Source: an uncultured Clostridia bacterium
GTDB lineage: Bacteria > Bacillota > Clostridia > Christensenellales > Borkfalkiaceae
Reading direction: 5' to 3'
DNA: 48,174 nt
Assembly (NCBI GenBank): GCA_947625595.1
Contig: CANQOX010000004.1
Coordinates: forward strand, 1-48,174
Shown here in pieces: positions 6,517-14,445 of the stretch (position 1 is the stretch's first letter; each line of letters begins with the position of its first letter). Made by a program: the position numbers and the translations under genes. The notes under the pieces are model-generated. The model had not been told where the DNA came from and made no database searches. It saw nothing but the letters and a program-made list of their open reading frames with translations.

Positions 6517-8084
6517 TGGAACAGATCTATCCCGAGATACCCAAGGAAAAACTGGAACTTGCCGAGAGGCAGGACGTCACGCACGACCAGTCGCTCAAGA
6601 CCAAGCCGCGCTCGTACCTGCGCGACGCTTTCTCGCGCTTCTGCAAGAACAAGGGTTCCATTGTCGGAGCTGTCATCATCATACTTTTGGTGCTGTTCGC
6701 GATCATCACACCCTTCTGCACGCAGTACACCGTCGCCTATCAGGACTCCTACTTCACGACCACCCTGCCCAAAGCGCATCTCTTCGAGAATACGAGCTTT
6801 TGGGACGGCTGTGAGGAAAAGCAGGCGGGCAGGACGTCCTTCATCTACTACTACGCGATGGGGCAGGAGACGGGGCACAACGCCGTCAAAAATCAGGAAT
6901 TCACCTACGACGCGGGGACCGATCTCTACACCTTCCGCCTCGACTCCTATCAGAAGAACGGCATGATCTACAAGAACTTCTCCATGGAGGAGTACGAGGC
7001 TTTGCAGGCCTATCAGACGGAATACGGCAAGCAGGTCATTTATCCCATGGTGCCTGTCAAGAGCCGTCCGCAGGCACAGCAGGATGCCAACGACGCAAAT
7101 TATTACTTCAAAACGAGTGGGACGTCAAAGACGCAAATCGGGCCCAAAGAGCTCGACGAGAACGGCAACGTCATTCCCGTCTATGCGACTTCGGCGGTCA
7201 AGGGCGATCTCGATAACGGCTACCATTCCCTTCGCATCGAGGGGGAGGACGGCTTTGTAAACGAAAAGGGCGAGACCGTTTGGTACGCCTACGCCCGCCG
7301 CACTTCCTCGGGCGTCGAGTGCCGCATCAACTATTACGAATACTACATCTACAACCACACGCAGGTCCTGAAGGACGGCATCACTGAGCCGTGCTTCCTC
7401 TTCGGGACGACGATGCAGGGCAAAGATATCCTCACCTGCCTCGCCTCGGGCGCGCGCTTCTCCTTCCTGTTCGCGATCGCCGTCGCCGCCGTCAATCTCG
7501 TCGTCGGCGCGATCTACGGCGCGATCGAGGGCTACTACGGCGGGAAGGCCGACCTCATCATGGAGCGCATCTCGGACATTTTGAGCGCCGTCCCGACGAT
7601 GATCGTCATCACCCTTCTCAAACTGCACATGGGGACGTCAAGCCAGATCCTTGTGCTCTTCATCGCTTTCTTCCTGACGGGGTGGATCGGCATGGCGTCG
7701 AGTACGCGAATGCAATTTTACCGCTTCAAAAATCAGGAGTACGTCCTCGCGGCGCGGACGCTCGGCGCCCCCGACAGGAGGGTCATCTGGAAACATATCT
7801 TCCCGAATGCGATCGGCACGCTCATCACGGGCTGTGCGCTCATCATTCCGAGCATGATCTATTCGGAGACGAGCTTGAGCTACCTCGGCATCATCAACCT
7901 CTCCTCGGGCAACATCACGAGCGTGGGCACGCTCATCGCGGCGGGGCAGAGTTCGCTCGCCACCGCGCCCTTCATCACGATGTTCCCGTCGGTCTTCCTC
8001 ATTCTGCTCATGTTGAGCTTCAACCTGTTCGGGAACGGCCTTCGGGACGCCTTCAATCCCACCCTGCGCGGAACGGAGGATTGA
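6516..8084 (+). CDS. OppC-like ABC transporter permease with a large extracytoplasmic insertion
   Basis: A 522-aa permease partner of OppB. The N-terminal cytoplasmic stretch and first helix (about residues 47-70) match OppC-type proteins. About 215 residues of mostly polar, Tyr-rich sequence (about 72-288) then precede the remaining helices, where OppC proteins normally have a short loop. The EAA loop is intact (SSTRMQFYRFKNQEYVLAAR, then TLGAPDRRVIWKHIFPNA). Usual family length is about 300 aa. By topology the insert should face outside, where it could touch the equally enlarged binding protein. It is translationally coupled to the upstream gene and lies 1 bp before the ATPase gene. Confidence 0.9.
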   Translation: MEQIYPEIPKEKLELAERQDVTHDQSLKTKPRSYLRDAFSRFCKNKGSIVGAVIIILLVLFAIITPFCTQYTVAYQDSYFTTTLPKAHLFENTSFWDGCEEKQAGRTSFIYYYAMGQETGHNAVKNQEFTYDAGTDLYTFRLDSYQKNGMIYKNFSMEEYEALQAYQTEYGKQVIYPMVPVKSRPQAQQDANDANYYFKTSGTSKTQIGPKELDENGNVIPVYATSAVKGDLDNGYHSLRIEGEDGFVNEKGETVWYAYARRTSSGVECRINYYEYYIYNHTQVLKDGITEPCFLFGTTMQGKDILTCLASGARFSFLFAIAVAAVNLVVGAIYGAIEGYYGGKADLIMERISDILSAVPTMIVITLLKLHMGTSSQILVLFIAFFLTGWIGMASSTRMQFYRFKNQEYVLAARTLGAPDRRVIWKHIFPNAIGTLITGCALIIPSMIYSETSLSYLGIINLSSGNITSVGTLIAAGQSSLATAPFITMFPSVFLILLMLSFNLFGNGLRDAFNPTLRGTED

Positions 8085-8085
8085 T

Positions 8086-10293
8086 ATGGCAGAGCAAGAA
8101 ATCAAACTCGAAGTCAATAACCTCAAGATCTCCTTCCGCACGGACGCGGGGAAGGTGCAGGCGGTGCGGGATATTTCCTTCAAACTCTACAAGGGGGAGA
8201 CCCTCGCGATCGTCGGCGAGAGCGGCTCGGGCAAGTCTGTCACGAACCGCGCCATCATGGGCATTCTCGCGGGAAACGCCATCAAGGAGGGCGGCGAGAT
8301 CGTCTATGACGGGCAGGACCTCATGAAGATCTCCGAGGAGGACTTTCACCGCATCCGCGGCGACAAGATCGCCATGATCTTCCAGGACCCGCTCTCCTCG
8401 CTCAATCCCATCATGCGCATCGGCAAACAGATGACGGAGGCCATGCTCATCAAGGGCAAGGTCAGCCAGAGAAACGCGAGAAGGGACTTCAATGCCACGC
8501 TTTCCCGCCTGCGCGGGTGCATGGATGGGGCCTTCGGACCCGAGAGCGCCGAGGAAAACAGGCGGCAGTGCGCCGCATTCGACCACTTCGAATTCAAACA
8601 CATCGAGCTGGAGCAGGCCTACAACCGTGCAAAGGAGGCGGCGGAGGACGCTTCGGCCGACATCGCGGACATTCTCTTCCGCATTGAGAAGGAGGCCTAC
8701 AAGGACGTCGCCCACGACGCCCGCGCCGCCCTCTCCCGCGCGAAGGACAGCTTCGACACCTATGTCGTCAACGCCCGCGCAGAGGAGTTGAAGACCCTCC
8801 TGAAGGAGGCCTCCCAACTCCTCCGACAGCCCATTTTCAGGCGGATCGGCGCCTTCTTCTCGGCCCTCTTCGGGCACGAAAAGGAGCAGGGCTGCGACTT
8901 TGCCGCATTGGCCGAAAAGCTCAAGGCCATCAGGGACATTCTGACGGAGGCGCTTGCCTTCCCGATGCCGAACTTCTTCGCGATGGGGTACTATCTGACC
9001 TTCGCGCAGGAGCCCCTTCCCGATCTCGGCGTGGAGGAGCTGAACAAGTTCCTGCACGACTATTTGGGCGAACACTTCATGTACGCCTTCATCGACCGCG
9101 TCGAGAGCGCTCTGCGCTTTTCCCATGCGGAGGCGTGCAAGACGATGGAGACGGCGCTCTCTGCGATCGGGGCCAACAAGGGCGTCTTTTCGCAGGAAAC
9201 GCTCGACAAAGGGGCCTGCCAGCATGCGGTGAAGGAGATCTCGAAGGCCGTTTCGGCGGGCATCGACCGCCTCGAGATCGTCAAGGACAACCTCGCCTAC
9301 ACCCTTCCCACCAGCCTTGCGGCGGCCGTGCAGCTCTACTTTGACGGCGTCGTCCGCAACAGGAAGGAGGAACACCGCTACGCCGTCCAGAAGAGGCGCT
9401 ATGACGCCCTTGTCGCCAAGGGCAAACAGCCCTCCTATTCCGTCGCCGAGAAGGACCTCGTCGACCTCGAGGGCGCGAAAGCGGGCATTCTCGGCCTCCT
9501 CGAGCGCGTTGCGGAGGACTTCAAAGGCAAGATCGGGGCGGCGGACATCGATTTCCACGCCAAGGCCGATTCGCTCATCGACTATCTGAAGGAGAAGGCC
9601 TCGGGCGTCGTCTACAAGGTGACGAAGAACATGGCCAAGCTCCGCGCCCTCAAGCTCATGGACGAGGTCGGCATTCCCGAGCCGAGGAAGCGGTTCTATC
9701 AGTATCCCTTCGAGCTGTCGGGCGGCATGCGCCAACGCATTGTCATCGCGATCGCCCTTGCGGCCAATCCCGACATTCTCATCTGCGACGAGCCGACGAC
9801 GGCTCTCGATGTGACCATTCAGGCGCAGATCCTCGAACTCATCAACAAGATCAAGCGGGAGAGAAATCTCTCCGTCATCTTCATCACCCACAATCTCGGC
9901 GTCGTCGCCAACATGGCCGACAGGGTCGCCGTGATGTATGCGGGCAAGATCGTGGAGATCGGCACGGCGGAGGACATCTTCTATTCGCCCGCCCATCCCT
10001 ACACATGGGCGCTGCTGTCCTCCATGCCCGACCTCGACACGAAGGAAAAGCTCGAGGCCATCCCGGGGACGCCGCCCAACATGATCTATCCCCCCAAGGG
10101 GGACGCCTTTGCCGAGCGCAACAAGTACGCGCTCAAGATTGACTTTGAGATGCAGCCGCCCATGTTCCAGATCTCCGAGACGCACAGCGCCGCGACGTGG
10201 CTGCTTCACCCCGACGCGCCCAAGATCGACCCGCCCAAGGCGGTCGTGGACAGGATCGCGCGCATGAAAAACAGAGGAGGGCTCCATGGCTGA
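8086..10293 (+). CDS. OppD-like ABC transporter ATPase with a ~390-aa helical insertion
   Basis: A 735-aa ATPase that should power import with its OppF-like partner. Walker A GESGSGKS is at residues 44-51, the Q-loop [10 protein letters not shown] near 100, the ABC signature LSGGMRQR at 544-551, Walker [13 protein letters not shown] near 564-575 and the H-loop in ITHN. Between Q-loop and signature, about residues 125-515 are inserted: Ala/Glu/Lys-rich, probably alpha-helical, with coiled-coil stretches. Usual OppD length is about 330 aa. The C-terminal oligopeptide-transporter tail is present, but its usual cysteines are replaced ([12 protein letters not shown], then HSAATW). CGGAGG at 8074-8079 supports the start. 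It overlaps the next gene by 8 bp. Confidence 0.9.
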   Translation: MAEQEIKLEVNNLKISFRTDAGKVQAVRDISFKLYKGETLAIVGESGSGKSVTNRAIMGILAGNAIKEGGEIVYDGQDLMKISEEDFHRIRGDKIAMIFQDPLSSLNPIMRIGKQMTEAMLIKGKVSQRNARRDFNATLSRLRGCMDGAFGPESAEENRRQCAAFDHFEFKHIELEQAYNRAKEAAEDASADIADILFRIEKEAYKDVAHDARAALSRAKDSFDTYVVNARAEELKTLLKEASQLLRQPIFRRIGAFFSALFGHEKEQGCDFAALAEKLKAIRDILTEALAFPMPNFFAMGYYLTFAQEPLPDLGVEELNKFLHDYLGEHFMYAFIDRVESALRFSHAEACKTMETALSAIGANKGVFSQETLDKGACQHAVKEISKAVSAGIDRLEIVKDNLAYTLPTSLAAAVQLYFDGVVRNRKEEHRYAVQKRRYDALVAKGKQPSYSVAEKDLVDLEGAKAGILGLLERVAEDFKGKIGAADIDFHAKADSLIDYLKEKASGVVYKVTKNMAKLRALKLMDEVGIPEPRKRFYQYPFELSGGMRQRIVIAIALAANPDILICDEPTTALDVTIQAQILELINKIKRERNLSVIFITHNLGVVANMADRVAVMYAGKIVEIGTAEDIFYSPAHPYTWALLSSMPDLDTKEKLEAIPGTPPNMIYPPKGDAFAERNKYALKIDFEMQPPMFQISETHSAATWLLHPDAPKIDPPKAVVDRIARMKNRGGLHG

Positions 10294-11533
10294 CGATGTA
10301 ATTCTGAAGGTGGAACACCTTTGCCAGTATTTCAAGATGGGCACGGCCGAACTCAAAGCCGTGGACGACGTCAGCTTCGACGTCAGGCGGGGGGAAGTCT
10401 TCGGCCTCGTCGGCGAATCGGGCTGCGGCAAGACGACCACGGGCCGTTCCATCATCCGCCTCTATGACATCACGGGCGGGAGCATCTATTTCGACGGCCA
10501 GCGCATCTGCGCGGGCACCCGCACCTATAAGGATGCCATCCGCGCCGCCAAGGAGGCCTTCCGACAGGAGAAGAAGAACATCGCGGCCGCGAAGGCGGCG
10601 GGCGCGGGCGAGGAGGAGTGCGCCGAACGCCTGAAGAGGGCGGAGGACGAACTTCACCGCGTCATGGCCGAGCAGACCGCCTGTATCCGCAGTGCGGTGG
10701 ACGACCACAAGAACTGCAATAAAAAGTTTGCCGCGGCGCAGATGGAGAGAGTGCGGGCGGCCTTTGCAGAGAAAAAGGCGGCCGAGACCGACCCCGAGAA
10801 GCTCGCCGCGCTCGAGAAAGAGGAGAGAGAGGCCCTTCGCCTTGCAAGCAAGGACCGCATCATGAACAAGATCCAGATGATCTTTCAGGATCCCATCGCC
10901 TCGCTCGACCCCCGCATGACCGTCCGCGAGATCATCTCCGAGGGCCTCGTCATCAGGGGCGTCAAGGACAAAAAGTACATCGAGGAGCAGGTCTTCAGAA
11001 TGCTCGACCTCGTCGGGCTCGTCCCCGACCACGCCAACCGCTATCCCCACGAATTCTCGGGCGGACAGCGGCAGCGCATCGGCATCGCGCGGGCCATCAT
11101 TCTCAATCCCGAGCTCATCATCGCGGACGAACCCATTTCCGCGCTCGACGTCTCCATTCAGGCGCAGGTCATCAACCTCCTGAACGATCTGCGGCACGAG
11201 CTGGGTCTCACCATTCTCTTTATCGCCCACGACCTCTCCGTCGTCAAGTATTTCTCCGACCGCATCGGCGTCATGTACTTCGGGAAGCTGGTGGAGCTGG
11301 CTCCCTCCGAGGAGCTCTTTGCCCACCCCCTGCACCCCTATACGAAGTCTTTGCTCTCCGCCATCCCTCTGCCCGACCCCGTCTATGAGCGGGGCAGGAC
11401 GAGGATCGTCTACAACCCCATCGCCGAGCACGACTACTCTGTTGATCTGCCCTCCATGCGGGAAGTGAGCGAGGGGCACTTTGTCTACTGCAACGACGCC
11501 GAATTTGAACGCTACAAGGTCGAACTTTCATGA
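10286..11533 (+). CDS. OppF-like ABC transporter ATPase with a ~115-aa coiled-coil insertion
   Basis: A 415-aa ATPase, the second nucleotide-binding subunit. Walker A GESGCGKT is at residues 43-50, Q-loop [12 protein letters not shown] near 196-207, signature FSGGQRQR at 257-264, and Walker [13 protein letters not shown] follows. Residues about 75-190, between Walker A and Q-loop, form an Ala/Glu/Lys/Arg-rich insertion with strong helix and coiled-coil character. This is at a different point in the fold from the OppD insertion. The C-terminus ([20 protein letters not shown]) matches a tail often seen in Clostridia OppF proteins. GAGGAGG at 10274-10280 marks the start, which overlaps the upstream stop by 8 bp. 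Confidence 0.92.
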   Translation: MADDVILKVEHLCQYFKMGTAELKAVDDVSFDVRRGEVFGLVGESGCGKTTTGRSIIRLYDITGGSIYFDGQRICAGTRTYKDAIRAAKEAFRQEKKNIAAAKAAGAGEEECAERLKRAEDELHRVMAEQTACIRSAVDDHKNCNKKFAAAQMERVRAAFAEKKAAETDPEKLAALEKEEREALRLASKDRIMNKIQMIFQDPIASLDPRMTVREIISEGLVIRGVKDKKYIEEQVFRMLDLVGLVPDHANRYPHEFSGGQRQRIGIARAIILNPELIIADEPISALDVSIQAQVINLLNDLRHELGLTILFIAHDLSVVKYFSDRIGVMYFGKLVELAPSEELFAHPLHPYTKSLLSAIPLPDPVYERGRTRIVYNPIAEHDYSVDLPSMREVSEGHFVYCNDAEFERYKVELS

Positions 11534-11925
11534 AACGATCCACGGTACTGCAATATGTGATCTCTGCGCTCGTCGGTGTGTGCATCTCCGTCGGCGTCAT
11601 GTCGGCGCGGGGCATCTTTTCGGAGGATCGGCCCGTACAGATCATGGCGATGCTGTCGGACGGGTTCTTCGTAGCGGGCATCGTGCTCTCCTGCGTGGGG
11701 CTCATCATCTTCGTCGGAAACGGGGGCGTGTTCGACATGCTCGCCTACTCCATGATCTTGTTTTTCAGCCTCTTCCGCAAAAATCTCGAGCGCAAGTACA
11801 AGGATTTCTATGAGTACCGCGAGGCCAAAAAGGGCACGAAGCGTTCGCTTGCCTTCCTCCTCATCGTCGGGCTTTGCTACATCGCCCTTGCCGCTCTGTT
11901 TCTCATTCTCTACTACATGATTTGA
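11530..11925 (+). CDS. DUF3899-like small membrane protein
   Basis: A 131-aa protein with four hydrophobic helices: about residues 7-26, 42-62, 66-82 and 107-129. A basic cytoplasmic loop ([20 protein letters not shown]) lies between helices 3 and 4. The [20 protein letters not shown] segment resembles DUF3899 proteins of Bacillota, whose function is unknown. The ATG overlaps the ATPase stop as ATGA, so translation is coupled, and a terminator follows. Its conserved position as last gene suggests an accessory role with the transporter, but no activity can be assigned. Confidence 0.8.
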   Translation: MKRSTVLQYVISALVGVCISVGVMSARGIFSEDRPVQIMAMLSDGFFVAGIVLSCVGLIIFVGNGGVFDMLAYSMILFFSLFRKNLERKYKDFYEYREAKKGTKRSLAFLLIVGLCYIALAALFLILYYMI

Positions 11926-11957
11926 GCCGAAAGTGCCAAACGTATTCAAAAAAACTC

Positions 11958-11988
11958 AACCGCGACGGCCCCAGCCGCCGCGGTTTTG
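11958..11988 (+). terminator. Rho-independent terminator of the Opp operon
   Basis: AACCGCGACGGC (11958-11969) pairs with GCCGCCGCGGTT (11974-11985) with one A-C mismatch and a CCCA loop, followed by TTTTG. Confidence 0.85.
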
Positions 11989-12129
11989 TCATCATGAGAC
12001 ACTGCGCCGCGGTGAAAAAAGGGAAAAAATTTTCCAAACACAAGAAGCAGCCGCTCCGTAAATTTTGCAAAATTTTGTGAACTTTATTAAAAATTTCGAA
12101 AATAATCTGAAAAATTTTTACAAAAATGC
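11989..12129. other. AT-rich intergenic region, no gene seen
   Basis: Between the Opp terminator and the next promoter lies a mostly A/T-rich stretch (12060-12129). The one frame starting near 11874 crosses the terminator and is not credible. No RNA gene or repeat recognised. Confidence 0.5.
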
Positions 12130-12158
12130 TTGACAAATTCGAAAAAAAGTGTCACAAT
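12130..12158 (+). promoter_or_regulatory. Sigma-A-like promoter of the Ig-like lipoprotein/GH3 operon
   Basis: TTGACA at 12130-12135 and CACAAT at 12153-12158, 17 bp apart, with a TGT extended -10 just upstream of CACAAT. The leader to the ATG at 12441 is about 275 nt. Confidence 0.7.
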
Positions 12159-12181
12159 GAAGAAAATTGAAATTGAGTCAC

Positions 12182-12221
12182 AAAGGGGGCGCCCCCTTTT
12201 GCTTTGTTACACAAAGCAAAA
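12182..12221 (+). promoter_or_regulatory. Two back-to-back perfect hairpins in the 5' leader
   Basis: AAAGGGGGC/GCCCCCTTT is an 18-bp perfect palindrome at 12182-12199. TTTTGCTTTGT (12197-12207) pairs with ACAAAGCAAAA (12211-12221) across a TAC loop. The two stems share three bases and are followed by A-runs, so they are unlikely to be a plus-strand terminator. They lie just after the predicted transcription start, like the leader hairpins of the Opp operon. Confidence 0.55.
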
Positions 12222-12440
12222 AAAACATTAACTGGTCCACTCACTTTTTTTTCGGAATCAAGATTGGAGGATATGCCTGGCAAGACAACGAGAGAAAGAC
12301 GGGCGCGTCAGAACGCAACCCACCCGTTCCCGTACGGGCGGAAGAAACCATTTCAGCGAACAAAAAAGACCGAAAGAACATCATTCCTATTTGATTTAGG
12401 AAAAAACAACAAAATTCAAAAATTTGGAGGAAAATCATCA

Positions 12441-14372
12441 ATGAAAAAGTTTATTGCGACCTTTGTCGCGGCGGCGCTCATGCTTGGCTCCGTGGCGGGC
12501 ATTGCGGCCTGTTCGCCTGCTGACCCGTCCAAGTCCAATACTGTAGAAGTCACGGGCATCACGATCACACAGGAACCTACCAAGACGCACTATGTCCTCG
12601 GCGAATCATTCGATCCCGCGGGCATGAAAGTTTCCAAGGTCATGAGCGACAAGACGAATACCGCCCTTGAAGCCACAGAATACACCTATGCGCCCGCAGG
12701 CGCCCTTGCCCTCAAGGACAAGAAGGTCACGATTACCTATAAGGAAGGGGAAAAGAGTTTCACCTGTTCCCAGACGATCTCCGTCACCAACGACGTCAAG
12801 TCCGTCGAAGTCAAGAGCAACCCCACGAAGATGGACTATATCTCGGGCGAAACATTCGACCCCGCGGGCATGACCATTCAGGCCACCCTCGAGAACGGGA
12901 CGAAAGAGGATGTCATCGAAGTCACCGCCGAGAATGTCCAGTATAAGACCACGGGCCTCGTCAAGTCGGACGAACATTTCGAAATGACATATGGCGGCTG
13001 CAAATTCTATCTCGAGATCGAAGTCGTCCACGGCGCTTCCACGGAGGCAGAGAGCGGTCTCATCATCGCCGCGGGTGCGAAAATGGGCGATGACGGTCCC
13101 TGCACTCCCGCCATTGAGATGGACCGTGAAAACGGGCCCGACCTTGCCAATGGCGGCAATCGCGGCCTCGATGTAGGGTCCCCCCGCTGCGCAGTGACCT
13201 CCTATGTCAACGACCATCTCGAATGGACGGAGACCACGGGCGGCAACATTTCTGGAAGCGGCAGACGGCTCGGCAACCATGTCAGCGGCGAAAATGGCGG
13301 CAAGATCCTTTACGCCATCAATGCTGACAAGGCTGGTACCGCTACGATGATCTTCAAGATGGCCAACCCCAACATCAGCGGCTCCGTTGCGACAGAGATC
13401 AAACTCAACCAGCTCCTCACGATCACCGTGAATGGGACCAAGGCCAATATCCCCGACAGCGTCAAACTCGAGGGAGTGGATTGGACGCAATATAAGTCCT
13501 ACAACAGAGACACCAAGGATTACACCGGCGAATCCTGCGTTCCCACATTCTTCTGGCAGAACATCGGTACAGACGTTTCCCTTAACAAGGGCGACAACAG
13601 CATCGTTGTGGAATTTCTCTATGATAAACCTGTCTGCATCGATACAGTTTCCTACAATGCGGACGCTGCAGAGATCAACCTCAAGGCCGATGCGACCTTC
13701 GCCCCTACGCTGGATTCCGCAAAACTCAAAGTGTCTGGCGAAAAAGTGCTTGCTGGCCTCATCGTCAACCCGCACAGCGTTGGCTATAACGATGACGCGA
13801 TCAAGACTGTTCTTGAACTCATGAGGATCGAGCATGCTCGGACCGCTTCTGCAGACGGATATCATGACCGTGACCCTTGGACGACTTCGACTGAAAACGG
13901 CGGTCTCGGCTATAGCGATAGGCTCGATTCTGCAAAACAGAATTGGGAATATAAGACAAATATGACGACGGAATCCGTTGAGAAAGTCACGGAGGGCGAG
14001 TTTACAGGTTGCTTCATTCTTTGGTACGACGTGACAATTCCCAATAGTAATGACGTGGATAAAGTGCCTGAGACCAACCGTTACCGCGGCGCATGGTATC
14101 TGAATGGTTTCAACTACGGCGCGACATTCAAGAATGATCATCCCGTCAACTCCATTCTCAAGGATGACGAAGACGTGACTGCCGAACTTGGCGGTTACTG
14201 CTACCAGATCTACTGCGATAACCGTGATGAGAATGCGACATTCGCCAGCAGCTTTTTGATGCTCATCGTGCAGGATGGTACCTTTGAGGCTGGTCACGAC
14301 AACACAAGGAACCTGCTCGGCAAAAGATTTATCGACGGCAGGACCGACAACGATCCGAAACCCGAAGCCTGA
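12441..14372 (+). CDS. Lipoprotein with two Ig-like (Big_3-type) domains and a carbohydrate-binding-like region
   Basis: A 643-aa lipoprotein: lipobox IAAC with Cys24. Two tandem Ig-like group-3-type domains follow at about residues 36-115 and 117-195, each with a YxxGExFDPAGM motif (HYVLGESFDPAGMKV; DYISGETFDPAGMTI). Residues about 210-430 look like a beta-sandwich carbohydrate-binding module with Asn/Gly-rich strands. The rest, to 643, is not recognised. No catalytic motif is seen. ATG 12441 is chosen because a lipoprotein signal starts there and TTGGAGG lies at 12424-12430; the frame is open back to 12204, but that stretch is basic and includes the leader. It is cotranscribed with the GH3 gene 73 bp downstream and probably binds glycan at the cell surface. 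Confidence 0.8.
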   Translation: MKKFIATFVAAALMLGSVAGIAACSPADPSKSNTVEVTGITITQEPTKTHYVLGESFDPAGMKVSKVMSDKTNTALEATEYTYAPAGALALKDKKVTITYKEGEKSFTCSQTISVTNDVKSVEVKSNPTKMDYISGETFDPAGMTIQATLENGTKEDVIEVTAENVQYKTTGLVKSDEHFEMTYGGCKFYLEIEVVHGASTEAESGLIIAAGAKMGDDGPCTPAIEMDRENGPDLANGGNRGLDVGSPRCAVTSYVNDHLEWTETTGGNISGSGRRLGNHVSGENGGKILYAINADKAGTATMIFKMANPNISGSVATEIKLNQLLTITVNGTKANIPDSVKLEGVDWTQYKSYNRDTKDYTGESCVPTFFWQNIGTDVSLNKGDNSIVVEFLYDKPVCIDTVSYNADAAEINLKADATFAPTLDSAKLKVSGEKVLAGLIVNPHSVGYNDDAIKTVLELMRIEHARTASADGYHDRDPWTTSTENGGLGYSDRLDSAKQNWEYKTNMTTESVEKVTEGEFTGCFILWYDVTIPNSNDVDKVPETNRYRGAWYLNGFNYGATFKNDHPVNSILKDDEDVTAELGGYCYQIYCDNRDENATFASSFLMLIVQDGTFEAGHDNTRNLLGKRFIDGRTDNDPKPEA

Positions 14373-14385
14373 TCGCGCTCTATCC

Positions 14386-14421
14386 GCGGTGGAATTGCCC
14401 GCTCCTGCGGGCAATTCTTCC
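14386..14421 (+). promoter_or_regulatory. Intercistronic hairpin without T-tract
   Basis: GAATTGCCCGC (14392-14402) pairs perfectly with GCGGGCAATTC (14407-14417) on a TCCT loop, and the outer GCGG/CCGC arms extend it with an internal loop. No T-run follows, so it is more likely an mRNA-stability element than a full terminator between the lipoprotein and GH3 genes. Confidence 0.55.
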
Positions 14422-14445
14422 GCCCCTACGAAATAAGGAGAATTT

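Noticed and set aside
8053-10455. Minus-strand frame of 800 codons opposite the OppD-like gene
   Set aside because: It is an antisense shadow of a GC-rich gene: Arg/Val/Leu/Asp-rich, without motifs, without a ribosome binding site and spanning three real genes.
12204-12440. N-terminal extension of the Ig-like lipoprotein (79 codons)
   Set aside because: It would bury a complete lipoprotein signal peptide. It lacks a ribosome binding site and is basic and non-family-like.
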